From Fragilaria crotonensis (taxonomy: Eukaryota > Bacillariophyta > Fragilariophyceae > Fragilariales > Fragilariaceae), in assembly GCA_022925895.1 (NCBI GenBank), contig JAKSYS010000510.1, positions 1 through 46,097 on the forward strand: DNA of 46,097 bases. Direction: 5' to 3'. The notes under the pieces are model-generated. The model saw only the letters and a list, made by a program, of their open reading frames with translations, made no database searches and was not told where the DNA came from. Every line of letters starts with the position of its first letter. Position 1 is the stretch's first letter. Of this stretch, positions 33,015 through 44,710 are shown in pieces. Made by a program: the position numbers and the translations under genes.

Positions 33015-33861
33015 TTTTGCAACGATGAGCGGACGGCACTCTCGGCCTTTTTATCAACGAGTGCATAGAACTATCATTTTGAGCTACTTTCTTTGTTGGG
33101 ATGACGTCTTTCACCCAGAGATGGCTTGAATGTGATCAGTAGGTACTACATGTAGTACTGTACATGGCCTCCGTGCCTGGTACTGTAGTACTACAGTAGT
33201 GAGTAGCTAGTAAACCAGTACCTTGGACACATTCTACCGTACTCCAGTACTTGTAGGCTGTATCAAAATGACAGAATATCGAATATCGTCGTCCAAGGAC
33301 AAACGTACTCGTACAACGTACAGTACTGAGATTCCATGTCGGCAGGTTCACCGACGTAATGGTGACGACAGGATCGAACTCGAATCTGCAACACAGTCGG
33401 AGTTCAAAGGTCAAAGGTTCGAAGGAGGTGTTTCGAGGATTCCAGCATTTTCATTGGAGCTCACCCCTGCTTCGTCCGGCTGGTTTTCAAGTGCGACCGA
33501 TACAATGTATCTACGTATACGAAGTATTGGATATGTTTAGTGGATACGATGCCACCGGCAAAGACACCCACTGGTTTCCAGCTTAGAGAGCAATCGGAGT
33601 ATACAGTGTACGGTGTTTTGGTATATAGTGAAAATACATTCCTACGGTACTTGTACTGAAACCAGGCATCTGTAGATTCAATCTTTCCTTTCTTGCCCTT
33701 TCTCAGCGACCCGACTTCTTCTGCAGCTGGCCACTGGCCACACAAATCTTTACAAAGACAATTGCAATCGAGTGCAAGTCGTTTGCAAGATACTGGTAAC
33801 ATACAAGTACTGTAATTGCTAGACAATTGCAAACCCAGAGACCCTTCTCTCACATCAAAAC
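33015..33861. other. intergenic region with perfect GTAC palindromes
   Basis: Holds GTACTACATGTAGTAC at 33143-33158 and TACTGTAGTACTACAGTA at 33181-33198, both perfect palindromes, and further GTAC-rich words to about 33320. No supported gene. The right part is the presumed promoter/5' UTR of the phosphorylase-like gene. Confidence 0.6.
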
Positions 33862-36800
33862 ATGAGTGGGAACGGTAGTTACCAAAAGAACGGAGGATAC
33901 GGCATTGTTCCGAATGGCGAAGGTACGATATCTTTTCAAATCAGTCATCGGATATACCACAATATGCGTTTGGTTCGAGTGATGGCTTGTCAATTGGCTC
34001 GTTTATCAAATCGAATAGAAATGATGTTATCTAACAATTCAATGTTTTCCCACCTCTGCTTATTTCAGATGACGATATCCCCAACTCCAAGCCTCCTAGC
34101 AAGTGGTTCATTGTCGCCGTCGTTACGGCTGTGATTGCGGCTGCCGGCTACGGTGGATACGCCTTGATCGGAAAGGATACCAGCGGCGAAAACATGGCGG
34201 TGGAATCCGGTACTGTTGCCGTCACCGCAGATGGAAAGATCAAGCTCTTTGACAAGTTCAATCGATACGTTTTGGAGGACTTTGATGCCAAACCAACCTT
34301 TTCAGATTTCCTTCCCGGTGTCGCTGGATACTTTGGAAAACCAGTCTGGTCCTTCTACGTCAATCGCGGTCAGGGCATGGCGTCCTTCGGAACAGAAAGC
34401 AAGGAGTTTCCAATTTTGGAATTCAATGCCGCCAACAAGGCATATCAAGTCACACCGTACGTTGGATTCCGTTCGTTTGTGCGAGGAACTCGTAGCATGA
34501 GTTCCTTCGAAACGGAACCCTTCAGTCCAGCAAACACTCGCAATCTTGCCCTCGATGACAAGGATGCCTCCAAACCGAAGCGCATCATGTATGTTGGTGC
34601 CAACGAATTTGAAGTGCAAGAATTCGATCAAGTGAACAATCTCGCAGTATCGGCCACGTACTTTGTCTTGCCCGAAGAAGACTTTGGTACGCTGGTTCGT
34701 CGTGCAACCTACACGAATACAGGAGACTCGGATCTCACGTTGAGTGTCTTGGATGGTCTCGCCAAAATGGAGCCATCGGGTGGTATGTTGGACTGGTCGC
34801 TCAAGCAGATGGGCCGAACTTTGGAGGGATGGATGGGTGTCTACCACGTGGACGATACTCTCACCATGCCGTTTTACAAGATGTCCACCGAGCCTGGTGA
34901 CTCTGCCAGTGTCAAGATCGAAGAGGCCGGTCATTATTGCTTGGCCTTTGTGGAGACAATGAACACTACTGCCGAGCTCTTGCCAATTGTCTACGATACG
35001 ACCAAGGTCTTTGGTCAATCCACGTCTCTTCAGTCTGCTGCTGGACTTGCCGCCTCGTCGGTCGGAGAGATCCTTGCCAATCCTCAATACGGTGATGCCA
35101 CTACCTCATCAGCCTTTGCGGCCATTGACAGGGTGACACTTAAGCCAGGGGAAAACATCACCATCGCTACCTTCTATGGAAAGGCTGGGCATATTACTGA
35201 TGTCCCCAAGATTGTTGACATTATTACCGCTCCTGGTTACGTCCAGGCCAAGTTTGAGCGTGCTCGCCAACTCATTGATGAATTGACTGCCGGTGTCGAA
35301 ACAAATACCGCCAATCCATTGTTCAATGGTGCTGTCCAACAGATGTTCTTGGACAATGCCCTTCGTGGAGGTATGCCAACTGTCATGGGAAAGGTCGAGG
35401 GTGATGCAACCTACGACGAGGACGAGGGTGTCAAGATCTTCCATGCCTTTTCTCGCATTCATGGTGATTTGGAGCGTGACTATAATGCATTTGATATTCA
35501 GCCAGCATACTACTCTCAAGGTCCTGGAAACTACCGTGATGTTGCTCAGAATCGTCGTGATGATGTCACCTTCTTGCCGCGTATGGGTTCGTACGATGTC
35601 AAAATGTTCCTCTCGTACATTCAAGCAGATGGATATGAGCCTTTGACAGTTGAAGCTGTTGCTTACATGTTTGAGGATAGGGGTGTTACCGATGCCTTAG
35701 CTGCAGAGCTGACTGCGGAGTCTGGCAGTGCCAAGAGTGAGTCGCATGTTGTCTTTAGAACTGTATGTGTTTTCTCGCGAATTCCTGTGTGCTCATGCTT
35801 GCCTTCTTTCCATCTTCATAGCCCTTTCCAATGTCCTCATGGGAGGTCCGTTCCGCCCTGGACAGCTCTTCCAGCTTGTTGATGACTTGCACATCAATGT
35901 GACTGTTTCCAACGAAGTTTTCATCAATACCATTCTCGCCAAGTCCATCGATCGTCCCATGGCTGTCTACGGCTCCGGATACTGGGCTGACCATTGGGAC
36001 TACTACCTTGACCTTATTGAAGCGTACACTTCCATCTATCCTGATGGTGTCGAATCACTCATGTACGACACCAAGCTCCGCTACTTCTTCTCCACCGCGA
36101 CAGTGAAGCCTCGCAGTGAGAAGTATGTGTTGACGTACACTTTTGACGGCCTTTCCAAGCACGTTCTTCAGCTTGATTCAACAGTCTTTGACCTTGAGAA
36201 GGTTGCCGAGCAGAAGGCATTCGTTGACCAATCAACTGGTCTGCTTGGGATCGATGCGAACTGGCAACGTGTTGTTGGTGGCCAGGCATTTGAGTCGCCG
36301 ACTATCGCAAAGCTGTTCCTGCTTGGTGCGATCAAGTTCGCCATGCGTGATGCGTACGGTATGGGCGTTGAGTATGAAGGCGGCCGTCCAGGTTGGAACG
36401 ATGCCATGAACGGTCTCCCAGGTATGGTCGGCTCTGGCATGCCCGAAACCTATGAGATGTACCTGATGTTGAAGTACGTTCGTAAGGTTGTCAAGACATA
36501 CAAGCGAGGCGTCATCGTGCCAGATGAACTTCACGTCATGGTTTCCACTATCAACAATGCGCTGGATGAGTTGGAAGCCACCGGATTTACGGACCCCGAA
36601 GAGCTTCCCCTTGATGTCCCCGATGAACTTTTCCACTACTGGGATATCGTTGCTGCTGCCCGCGAGTCGTACCGCAATGATGTGCAGTACTACTTTTCCG
36701 GAAACACCACAGAGATCCCTGCCCACAAGGTCGTTACCATGTTGGACCGTTGGATCGATCAGGTGGAGCTCGGTATGAAGCGCGCCATGAAGATCGCCTC

Positions 36801-37734
36801 CAGAGGCGACGGCGATGACGGAACATCTGGCATTGCTCCTTGCTACTTCTCCTATGATGTTACGGCATGGAAGCTCAATGGTGGCAGCAACGCCGTCGGT
36901 CTTCCTTTGGTTAACGCCTTGTCCATGCGTGTTGGAACGTTTCCTCTCTTCCTTGAGGACCTGTCCGATACCTGAAGACGGTCCAGGATGATCAGCATGC
37001 CGTGAAGGATATGTATGCTCGGGTGTTGCAATCTGGCCTTCGCGACGAGAAGCTGAAGATGTACTTCCTCTCTGCCAGTTTGAAGGGACAGAGCTATGAC
37101 ATGGGAAGAATGATGGCCTTCTCCAGGATGGCTCGAGAATCAGTCTATCTGGACGCACATGTCTTTCAAGTATTACCTCCAACTCCTGAGAGGCAAGCTG
37201 TATGAGGAGTTCTTCGCTGAGATCAAGGGCGGAGGAATGATGACATTTATGGATCCTGACGTTTACGGTCGTTCCTTGATGGAGTGCTCCTCCTTCATGG
37301 CGTCGTCTGCATTCCCTGATCCTTCGATGCATGGACGAGGTTTCCTTGCTCGTCTCAGTGGAAGTACTGCAGAGTTCATGTCGATGTGGAAGCTCATGTT
37401 CTTGGGACCTGAATTGTTCTTTTTGAATGATGTCGGTGAGGTTGAGATGAAGTTTGTCGTTGCCATTCCTTCGTGGTTGTTTGAGGATGACGAAAACCCG
37501 GGAACTCGCGACGAAAATGGTGATTTGACCATCAACTTCAAGCTCTTCGGGACGATTCCAGTGACCTACCACAACTCGGAGGGAGGCGACCTGTTTGGAG
37601 TGAACGCCAAGGGATATTTGATCAAGATGAAGGATGGAAGTGCTTTCCATGTCGACGGTCCATCCGTACCATCGGCAACAGCGCTTGCCATTCGCCGCGT
37701 CAAGGGCGTCCAGTCTATTGATGCGTACTTTTAA
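33862..37734 (+). CDS. membrane-anchored GH94-like glucan phosphorylase, copy 1
   Basis: Three exons: 33862-33922, 34069-35736 and 35822-37734 (introns 146 and 85 bp, GTACGA/TTTCAG and GTGAGT/CATAG). About 1214 residues once two small gaps are allowed for. The N-terminus is a short polar tail, then one membrane helix (WFIVAVVTAVIAAAGYGGYAL) and a large presumably lumenal or extracellular part. Family blocks include FLPGVAGYFGKPVWSFYVNRG, GPGNYRDVAQNRRDDVTFLP, GGRPGWNDAMNGLPG and GWLENQSIW (the last spread over two frames). The Asp of GWND (36400-36402) aligns with the proton donor of GH94 phosphorylases. These features suit the GH94/GH149/GH161 clan, where GH149 and GH161 act on beta-1,3-glucans. 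In a chrysolaminarin-storing alga this would be plausible; the substrate is inference. Gaps: GGG to GG near 36955-36958 and two bases near 37117-37124. Confidence 0.78.
33923..34068 (+). other. intron 1 of phosphorylase copy 1
   Basis: 146 bp, GTACGA donor and a pyrimidine-rich TTATTTCAG acceptor, phase 1. Joins the short N-terminal exon to the membrane-anchor exon; the same phase and position occur in copy 2. Confidence 0.85.
35737..35821 (+). other. intron 2 of phosphorylase copy 1
   Basis: 85 bp, GTGAGT donor and CTTCATAG acceptor, phase 1. Copy 2 has a 96-bp intron at the same place whose internal sequence differs, while the flanking exons stay nearly identical. Confidence 0.87.
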
Positions 37735-39544
37735 ATAATATGACATGAATGAGATAAGGCATTGCAAGGGTGTGAAGCATGATTACATTTTCATTTTTAA
37801 CATAATGTTTCATCTTACGTCTTACTATTTTGTAGCCTTCTATCTCGCGACACTCATGGCGTTGTAGTCCAGGTTTGTATTTTGCTCCAACTCCCCGAAA
37901 TGTTTGTGCAGTCCTTTCCGCCCGGTGGTATTTTTAAGTTTGTAACTACGATGGAGCGATAAATTCTAGGGCACAATTTCACTCTTGTTATATTGTGAGT
38001 GGCCTATTTCACCAGCAATTGTGAGTAGCACCATCACAAGGCTCTTGTGGCTGGTCATCTGGACTTTTTTGAACACACAGAATCCACAAATGATTCATGT
38101 CTCGATTCCTTCGGTCTCCTGTTTGTCAAGAAAGCTTCGTATGGAAGTAACTTGTAGCATTGATATGCTGTTCAACCATCAATCTCTCCCAAGCTTGCAG
38201 TGTGTCTCACCTGGATTTAACAAATGTCGAGTCAACTCATGTGCTGGCGGGTTTGACAAAGCCAGTGCCAAGACGAGGCTGGTCATCCGTACTTTCCACA
38301 ACTCAGGTTTCCCATGGGATATCCTGGTGTCGCAGTCTGCTTGGTGATGTTCTTCCACCAATGACTTGTTTTAAATAATGCCACAAATTGACCAACAATT
38401 TCATCATGCTGCTGGCCACAATGTACCTAGGTCTCATCATTGTCAGCTATTTTCCAACAGCACCCAAGGCTTGACAACACTCCTTCTCCAGAAGTACTCA
38501 TTTCTTCAATTCGTGTCGTGGTAAGCATCTCAGCCTTCATGAAAAACTTGTGTGATTTCACTCCTTCTTTGTGGTGTCAATCCTCGAGAAGCGGATCAGC
38601 CAGCCATCTTCTTTGTAATCAATTCAAGATTGTTCCAGCCTTTTTTGGTTCAGTGTCATCCTGAATTTGTTGTTGCTCCTTGGGCCTTACCTCCAGCAAC
38701 AAGGTCCAGATCTCCATTGCTTCATCAGTACTTATGGTGTGGACGGTGCCCAATACCAGAAGCCCACTAGCCAGTAGTCGGACGACTCACCCATCTAGTA
38801 ATCTCTTGTTAGATTCACCCCATTTCATGTGATAGTTCAGATTACTTTTCCCAATCCTTGTTGCTTGACAGGTCTTCACCTTAACCCTTCCTTCCTCATT
38901 GATCACCTATGCACAACTGTGGATTCCATTTGTTATATTTGATTGATGTAATCTGGACTCCGTCCTAGTATGCCTATTCTTGATATGAATCCTCAATAAA
39001 GCTAGGCATACTGAAGTCTACTCTCTTGGGTGTGCACGTCCGTAGTCCGCATCGGTACCGTACAGTCATCTCAGTACCGCTTGTGGTGCTACTGACATTG
39101 AGGCATACTAATCTCTTCATTACATGTTTGCAACCGATCTATTTCTAGGTCAATTCGTTCCATGTTGCTGGCCACGAGGGCGGACGAATTGGTTACGGGC
39201 AGATAGGGTCAAAAAGCGATAGCGGTACAAGGTACAAGTAGCGATGCATCACGGACGGGGACTAACTTTACTGACATTGAGGTTCAGTAATACTGTATTC
39301 CTGTAATACTGTAATGCGCTGAGTTCGAGAAAACAAAACGGTACTCAAAATATTGCGAAATCTGTTGATTCAAAATGATATAATAAGAGTGAAAAATATG
39401 TTTTAGATCAAACTCAACTACTACAGTACACAGTAGCTGTTCGAATGGCCTATTCAGAAATTGATATTTTAGCCTACGGAAATATCAACGGTTGGAGACG
39501 ATAGAGAATCCACCAGACTTCAATCGATCGTCGAATGATGATAG
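37735..39544. other. intergenic region between the tandem copies
   Basis: 3' flank of copy 1. ORFs at 37985-38378, 38440-38770 have no convincing family match. One phrase on the plus strand near 38217-38280 (LTNVESTHVLAGLTKPVPR) weakly recalls a copia RNase H end but is too short to call. GTAC-rich words occur near 39050 and 39420. Confidence 0.4.
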
Positions 39545-39942
39545 GGTGCCTACTCGAACCCTGAAGACTCTGGCTCCGCCAAGGAGGATTACCTGATGAC
39601 GCGGTCGTAACGATGATGTCCTCTTTCTTAGAATAGAAAGATATTCGGAGCAGCTCATCGTTAGCAGCCCGTGTTACGGTTGCTATCGTGAATCCTTATG
39701 ATTTCGTCGCTATCTCTGCTCGCTTCAACAGTTTTCATGCTGTGCTCATTTACTTCCACAACGCTGGACGCCAGTCAACTGCGGACATTGTTAACAATTC
39801 ATTCACGAGGCATTGCTTGCTTGTCACCGACCGTGGGTCAGATTCCCAGTCTCCTTACCAGACTTCCTACGTGGAGGTCTCCATCATCGCTGTTAGATTC
39901 ACAGTGGGATCCCCTGTGCAGTGCATACAAAGCATCGTCTGA
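39545..39942 (+). pseudogene. diverged fragment of ribosomal protein SA (uS2)
   Basis: Read on the plus strand with one frame change near 39605, this stretch follows the RPSA sequence block by block. RNDDVLFLRIERYSEQLI stands for [18 protein letters not shown], then LAARVTVAIVNPYDFVAISAR, AVLIYFHNAGRQSTAD, and CLLVTDRGSDSQ..TSYVEVSIIAV for [24 protein letters not shown]. Identity is low (well below that of a recent copy) and the N- and C-terminal parts are missing. It ends at TGA 39940-39942. Most likely an old processed or duplicated pseudogene; a diverged functional small protein cannot be excluded. The complete gene is about 5 kb away on the opposite strand. Confidence 0.7.
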
Positions 39943-40437
39943 TGCAGGATCTAGGCCAAGATGAAAAGTGGATGCGAATTCAGTCTGACGTGATGGTTGG
40001 GAGTTACATTTGCTTGCTTTTCTCTCAAGTCTGAAAGAGGCAATGTGCGAGGTGACTGGCTCGATTCAGGCATTCACATGAGAGCGGTCGCTGTTCGTTT
40101 AGCTGGTGAAATACCAGTCAAGATTCAAAAGCACTGAACTTTATGTAGAAGAGTTTGATTCATGTCCCAATTATATTTGTGAACGAACCTTGATAACATG
40201 ACTCACGACTCACATCTAAAATGTCCACCTTATGGATGCAAACGAGATTCGCCATTTTTTCAGTGCACAAGAGCCTGGCGTCCTTTTGCCTTGTCAAAGA
40301 ATCGACGAGTACAATAATCGACACGTCGGAGAAAATGTTGGACTGCCATTCCGAGTGTTCGGGTTGTTGTGAGTTTTCGGATGTTGTGAAACCCACATGA
40401 ATTCAGAAAAACTGTTGCATCATAATTTGCAACCATC
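39943..40437. other. upstream region of phosphorylase copy 2
   Basis: No gene supported. It does not resemble the sequence upstream of copy 1, so the duplication does not include the promoter or the promoters have diverged beyond recognition. Confidence 0.4.
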
Positions 40438-43400
40438 ATGAACGTAAAGGACAGCAGTTACCAAAAGAATGGGGGGTACAACTCTGTTCCAAATGGCGAA
40501 GGTATGATATCTGCAATCGGCGGTTGCGTTTGTATCAATACCTGTTACTGGTTATATCGTGTGATGCTGTCATGATTGCCACACCCATACCTCACCTTAA
40601 GACATTTCTGGCATTGCAGGTGTTGAAATCTCAAACTCCAAGCCTCCTAGCAAATGGTTCATTGCGACTGTCATCACAGCGCTGATCTTTGCTGCCGGGT
40701 ACGTTGGATTAACATTTATGCGAAAGGCCAAAAGCGGTAAAGGCATGGCCGTAAAATCCGGTGATGTCGACGTTTCGGATGACGGAGCGATAAAGCTCTT
40801 TGACAAGTTCAATCGATACGTTCTGGAGGATTTGATGCCAAACCAGCCTTTTCAAATTTCCTTCCTGGTGTCGCTGGATACTTTGAAAACCAGTCTGGTC
40901 CTTCTACGTCAATCGCGGTCAGGGCATGGCGTCCTTCGGAACAGAAAGCAAGGAGTATCCCATTTTGGAATTTAATGCTGCCAACAAAGCATATCAAGTC
41001 ACACCGTACGTTGGATTTCGTTCGTTTGTGCGAGGAACTCGCAGCATGAGTTCCTTCGAGACGGAACCCTTCAGTCCTGCGAACACTCGCAACCTTGCCC
41101 TCGATGACAAGGATGCCTCCAAACCGAAGCGCATCATGTATGCTGGTGCGAACGAATTTGAAGTGGAAGAATTCGACCAGGTGAACAATCTCGCAGTATC
41201 GGCGACATACTTTGTCTTGCCCGAAGAAGATTTTGGTACGCTGGTTCGTCGAGCTACCTACACGAATACAGGAGACTCGGATCTCACGTTGAGTGTCTTG
41301 GATGGTCTCGCCAAAATGGAGCCATCGGGTGGTGCATTGGACTGGTCACTCAAGCAGATGGGCCGAACTTTGGAGGGATGGATGGGTGTCTACCACGCGG
41401 ACGATACTCTCACCATGCCATATTTCAAGATGTCCACCGAGCCTGGTGACTCGGACAGCGTCACGATCGAAGAGGCCGGCCACTATTGCTTGGCCTTTGT
41501 GGAGACAACAGACGATACTGCCGAGCTCCTGCCTATTGTGTTCGATACGACAAAGGTCTTTGGTCAATCCACGTCTCTTCAATCTCCTGCTGGACTTGCC
41601 GCCGCTTCGGTCGGGGAAATTCTTGCCAATCCTCAACATGGCGATGCCACTACCTCATCAGCCTTTGCGGCCATTGACAGGGTGACTCTTAAGCCAGGAG
41701 AAAACATCACTATCGCTACCTTCTATGGAAAGGCTGGGCATATTACGGACGTGCCCAAGATTGGTTACATCATTACCGCCCCTGGTTATGTCCAGGCCAA
41801 GTTTGAGCGCGCTCGCCAACTCATTGATGAATTGACTGCCGGTGTCGAAACAAATACCGCCAATCCAATGTTCAATGGTGCTGTCCAACAGATATTCTTG
41901 GACAATGCCCTTCGAGGAGGTATGCCAACCGTAGTGGGAAAGGTCGAAGGTGATGCAACCTACGACGAGGACGAGGGTGTCAAGATCTTCCATGCCTTTT
42001 CTCGCATTCATGGTGATTTGGAGCGTGACTACAACGCATTTTCTATCAAACCATCATTCTTCTCTCAAGGTCCTGGAAACTACCGTGATGTTGCGCAGAA
42101 TCGTCGTGATGATGTCACCTTCTTGCCGCGTATGGGTTCGTACGATGTCAAAATGTTCCTCTCGTACATACAAGCAGATGGGTATGAGCTTTGATGGTTG
42201 AAGCTGTTGCTTACATGTTTGAGGATAGGGATGTTACCGAAGCATTAGCTGCGAAGCTGACAGCAGATCGTGGCAGTGCCAAAGGTGAGACAAATATACG
42301 TGATGTTTTGTTGTTGAGCAACCTGGTCCTTTCTCCTTTGTTCTATATTTGCTCACACTTGCCCTCGCTCGCCGTAATAGCCCTTTCCAACGTCCTCATA
42401 GGAGGTCCGTTCCGCCCTGGACAGCTCTTCCAGCTCGTTGATGACTTGAACATCAATGTGACCGTTTCCAACGAAGTTTTCATCAATACCATTCTCGCCA
42501 AGTCCATCGATCGTCCCATGGCTGTTTACAGCTCTGGATACTGGGCTGACCATTGGGACTACTACCTTGATCTAATTGAAGCGTACACTGCCATCTATCC
42601 TGATGGTGTCGAATCACTCATGTACGACACCAAGCTTCGGTACTTCTTCTCCACCGCGACGGTCAAGCCTCGAAGTGAGAAGTATGTGTTGAATGATGCT
42701 TTCGATGGCCTTTCAAGCACGTTCTGCAGCTCGATTCGACAACGTTTGATCTGGAGAAGGTTGCCGAACAGAAGGCATTTGTTGACCAATCAACTGGCCT
42801 GCTTGGGATCGATGCGAATTGGCAACGTGTTGTTGGTGGCCAGGCATTTGAGTCGCCGCCTATCGTGAAGCTGTTCCTGCTTGGTGCAATCAAGTTCGCC
42901 ATGCGTGATGCGTACGGTATGGGCGTTGAGTATGAAGGCGGCCGTCCTGGTTGGAACGATGCCATGAACGGTCTCCCAGGTATGGTCGGCTCTGGCATGC
43001 CCGAAACCTATGAGATGTACCTGATGTTGAAGTATGTTCGCAAGGTTGTCAAGACTTACAAGCGGGGTCTGATCGTACCGGACGAGCTACACGTCATGGT
43101 TTCCACTATCAACACGGCACTTGACGAGTTTAGTCGCACTGGGTTTACGGACCCCGAAGAGCTCCCCCTTGACGTCCCAGATGAACTTTTCCACTACTGG
43201 GATATCGTCTCTGCTGCCCGTGAATCGTACCGCAATGATGTGCAGTACTACTTTTCCGGAAACACCACGGAGATTCCTGGCCACCAGGTCGTTGCCATGC
43301 TAGACCGTTGGATCGATCAGGTGGAGCTCGGTATGAAGCGCGCCATGCAGATCGCTTCCAGAGGCGACGGCGACGACGGAACATCTGGCATTGCTCCTTG

Positions 43401-44292
43401 CTACTTCTCTTTTGATATTACGGCATGGAAGCTTAATAAGGGACACAACGCCGTGGGTCTTCCCTTGGTAAATGCCTTGTCCATGCGTGTTGGAACGTTT
43501 CCCCTCTTCCTTGAGGGACCTGTCCGATACCTGAAGACAATTCAGGATGATCAGCACGCCGTGAAGGATATGTATGCTCGGGTGTTGAAATCTGGCCTTC
43601 GCGACGAGAAGCTGAAGATGTATTTCCTCTCTGCCAGTTTGAAGGGACAGAGCTATGACATGGGAAGAATGATGGCCTCTCTCCAGGATGGCTCGAGAAT
43701 CAGTCTATCTGGACGCACATGTCTTTCAAGTATTACTCCAACTCCTGAGAGGCAAGCTGTATGAGGAGTTCTTCGCTGAGATCAAGGGCGGAGGAATGAT
43801 GACTTTTATGGATCCTGATGTGTACGGTCGTTCGTTGATGGAGTGTTCCTCCTTCATGGCGTCGTCTGCATTCCTGATCCTTCGATGCATGGACGAGGTT
43901 TCCTTGCTCGTCTCAGTGGAAGTACCGCAGAGTTCATGTCGATGTGGAAGCTCATGTTCTTGGGACCTGAATTGTTCTTTTTGAATGATGTCGGTGAGGT
44001 TGAGATGAAGTTTGTTGTTGCCATTCCTTCGTGGTTGTTTGAGGATGACGAAAACCCGGGAACTCGCGACGACAACGGCGACTTGACCATCAACTTCAAG
44101 CTGTTCGGGACGATTCCAGTGACCTACCACAACTCGGAGGGAGGCGACCTGTTTGGAGTGAACGCCAAGGGATATTTGATCAAGATGAAGGATGGAAGTG
44201 CTGCCCAAGTCGACGGCCCATCTGTGCCATCGGCAACAGCGCTTGCCATTCGCCGCGTCAAGGGCATCCATTCTATTGATGCGTACTTTTAA
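40438..44292 (+). CDS. membrane-anchored GH94-like glucan phosphorylase, copy 2
   Basis: Tandem paralogue of copy 1 with the same three-exon plan: 40438-40501, 40620-42284 and 42381-44292 (introns 118 and 96 bp). It keeps the N-terminal anchor (WFIATVITALIFAAGYVGL), the GNYRDVAQNRRDDV block and GGRPGWNDAMNGLPG (Asp at 42958-42960). Seven single bases are missing compared with copy 1, near 40830, 40885, 42190, 42713, 43678, 43736 and 43873, mostly in runs of two or three identical bases. Adding seven gives exon lengths of 1668 and 1916, identical to copy 1, and about 1215 residues. Base differences between copies are mostly silent, which suggests both were under selection. The first about 60 residues, between start and catalytic part, are the most diverged. 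Function as for copy 1. Confidence 0.75.
40502..40619 (+). other. intron 1 of phosphorylase copy 2
   Basis: 118 bp, GTATGA donor and GGCATTGCAG acceptor, phase 1. Same position as in copy 1 but different sequence and length. Confidence 0.82.
42285..42380 (+). other. intron 2 of phosphorylase copy 2
   Basis: 96 bp, GTGAGA donor and CGTAATAG acceptor, phase 1. Its sequence diverges from the 85-bp intron of copy 1 although the exon flanks are nearly the same. Confidence 0.82.
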
Positions 44293-44710
44293 GCAATTGA
44301 ACTGGATGAGATAGATCATTAACAAATGTGAAGTATGAATACAGTTTTTGTGATTATATGAGACATTATACAATCGCTCTGTTGTACTCCCGTAGGCGCT
44401 GCGATTTGGGTGTACTTGCAAAGATACTTGGTTCAGTGAAAACTTAATGTGGGTACCAAGCAAATTATCCGCGATGAATCTGGTTACTTCATGTAGTCTA
44501 TGAGTGGCGTCCCCAATCGGCGATGTCAGTGCTTAATCTAATGAAACGTATCAGGTCGATGTCATGACTTCAGACTATCGAAATATGTGCCATCATCGGA
44601 GTCCAAATGTCATCGCCAAGAAAAAGACTAGATTATTCTGTACTACGTACATTGAGTCACCAAATTAGCTATTCGTCACTTAAGAGTTAACCCAAAATCA
44701 GCAGTACTAA
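44293..44710. other. convergent intergenic region
   Basis: 3' flanks of phosphorylase copy 2 (plus) and RPSA (minus). No gene, repeat or RNA seen. Confidence 0.5.

Noticed and set aside
36232..37767. Long minus-strand ORF (511 codons) antisense to phosphorylase copy 1
   Set aside because: It is the complement of strongly conserved plus-strand coding sequence and has no family resemblance; similar shadows occur antisense to copy 2.
38160..38378. Possible copia RNase H end on the plus strand
   Set aside because: Only one short phrase resembles the family and no flanking retroelement sequence supports it.
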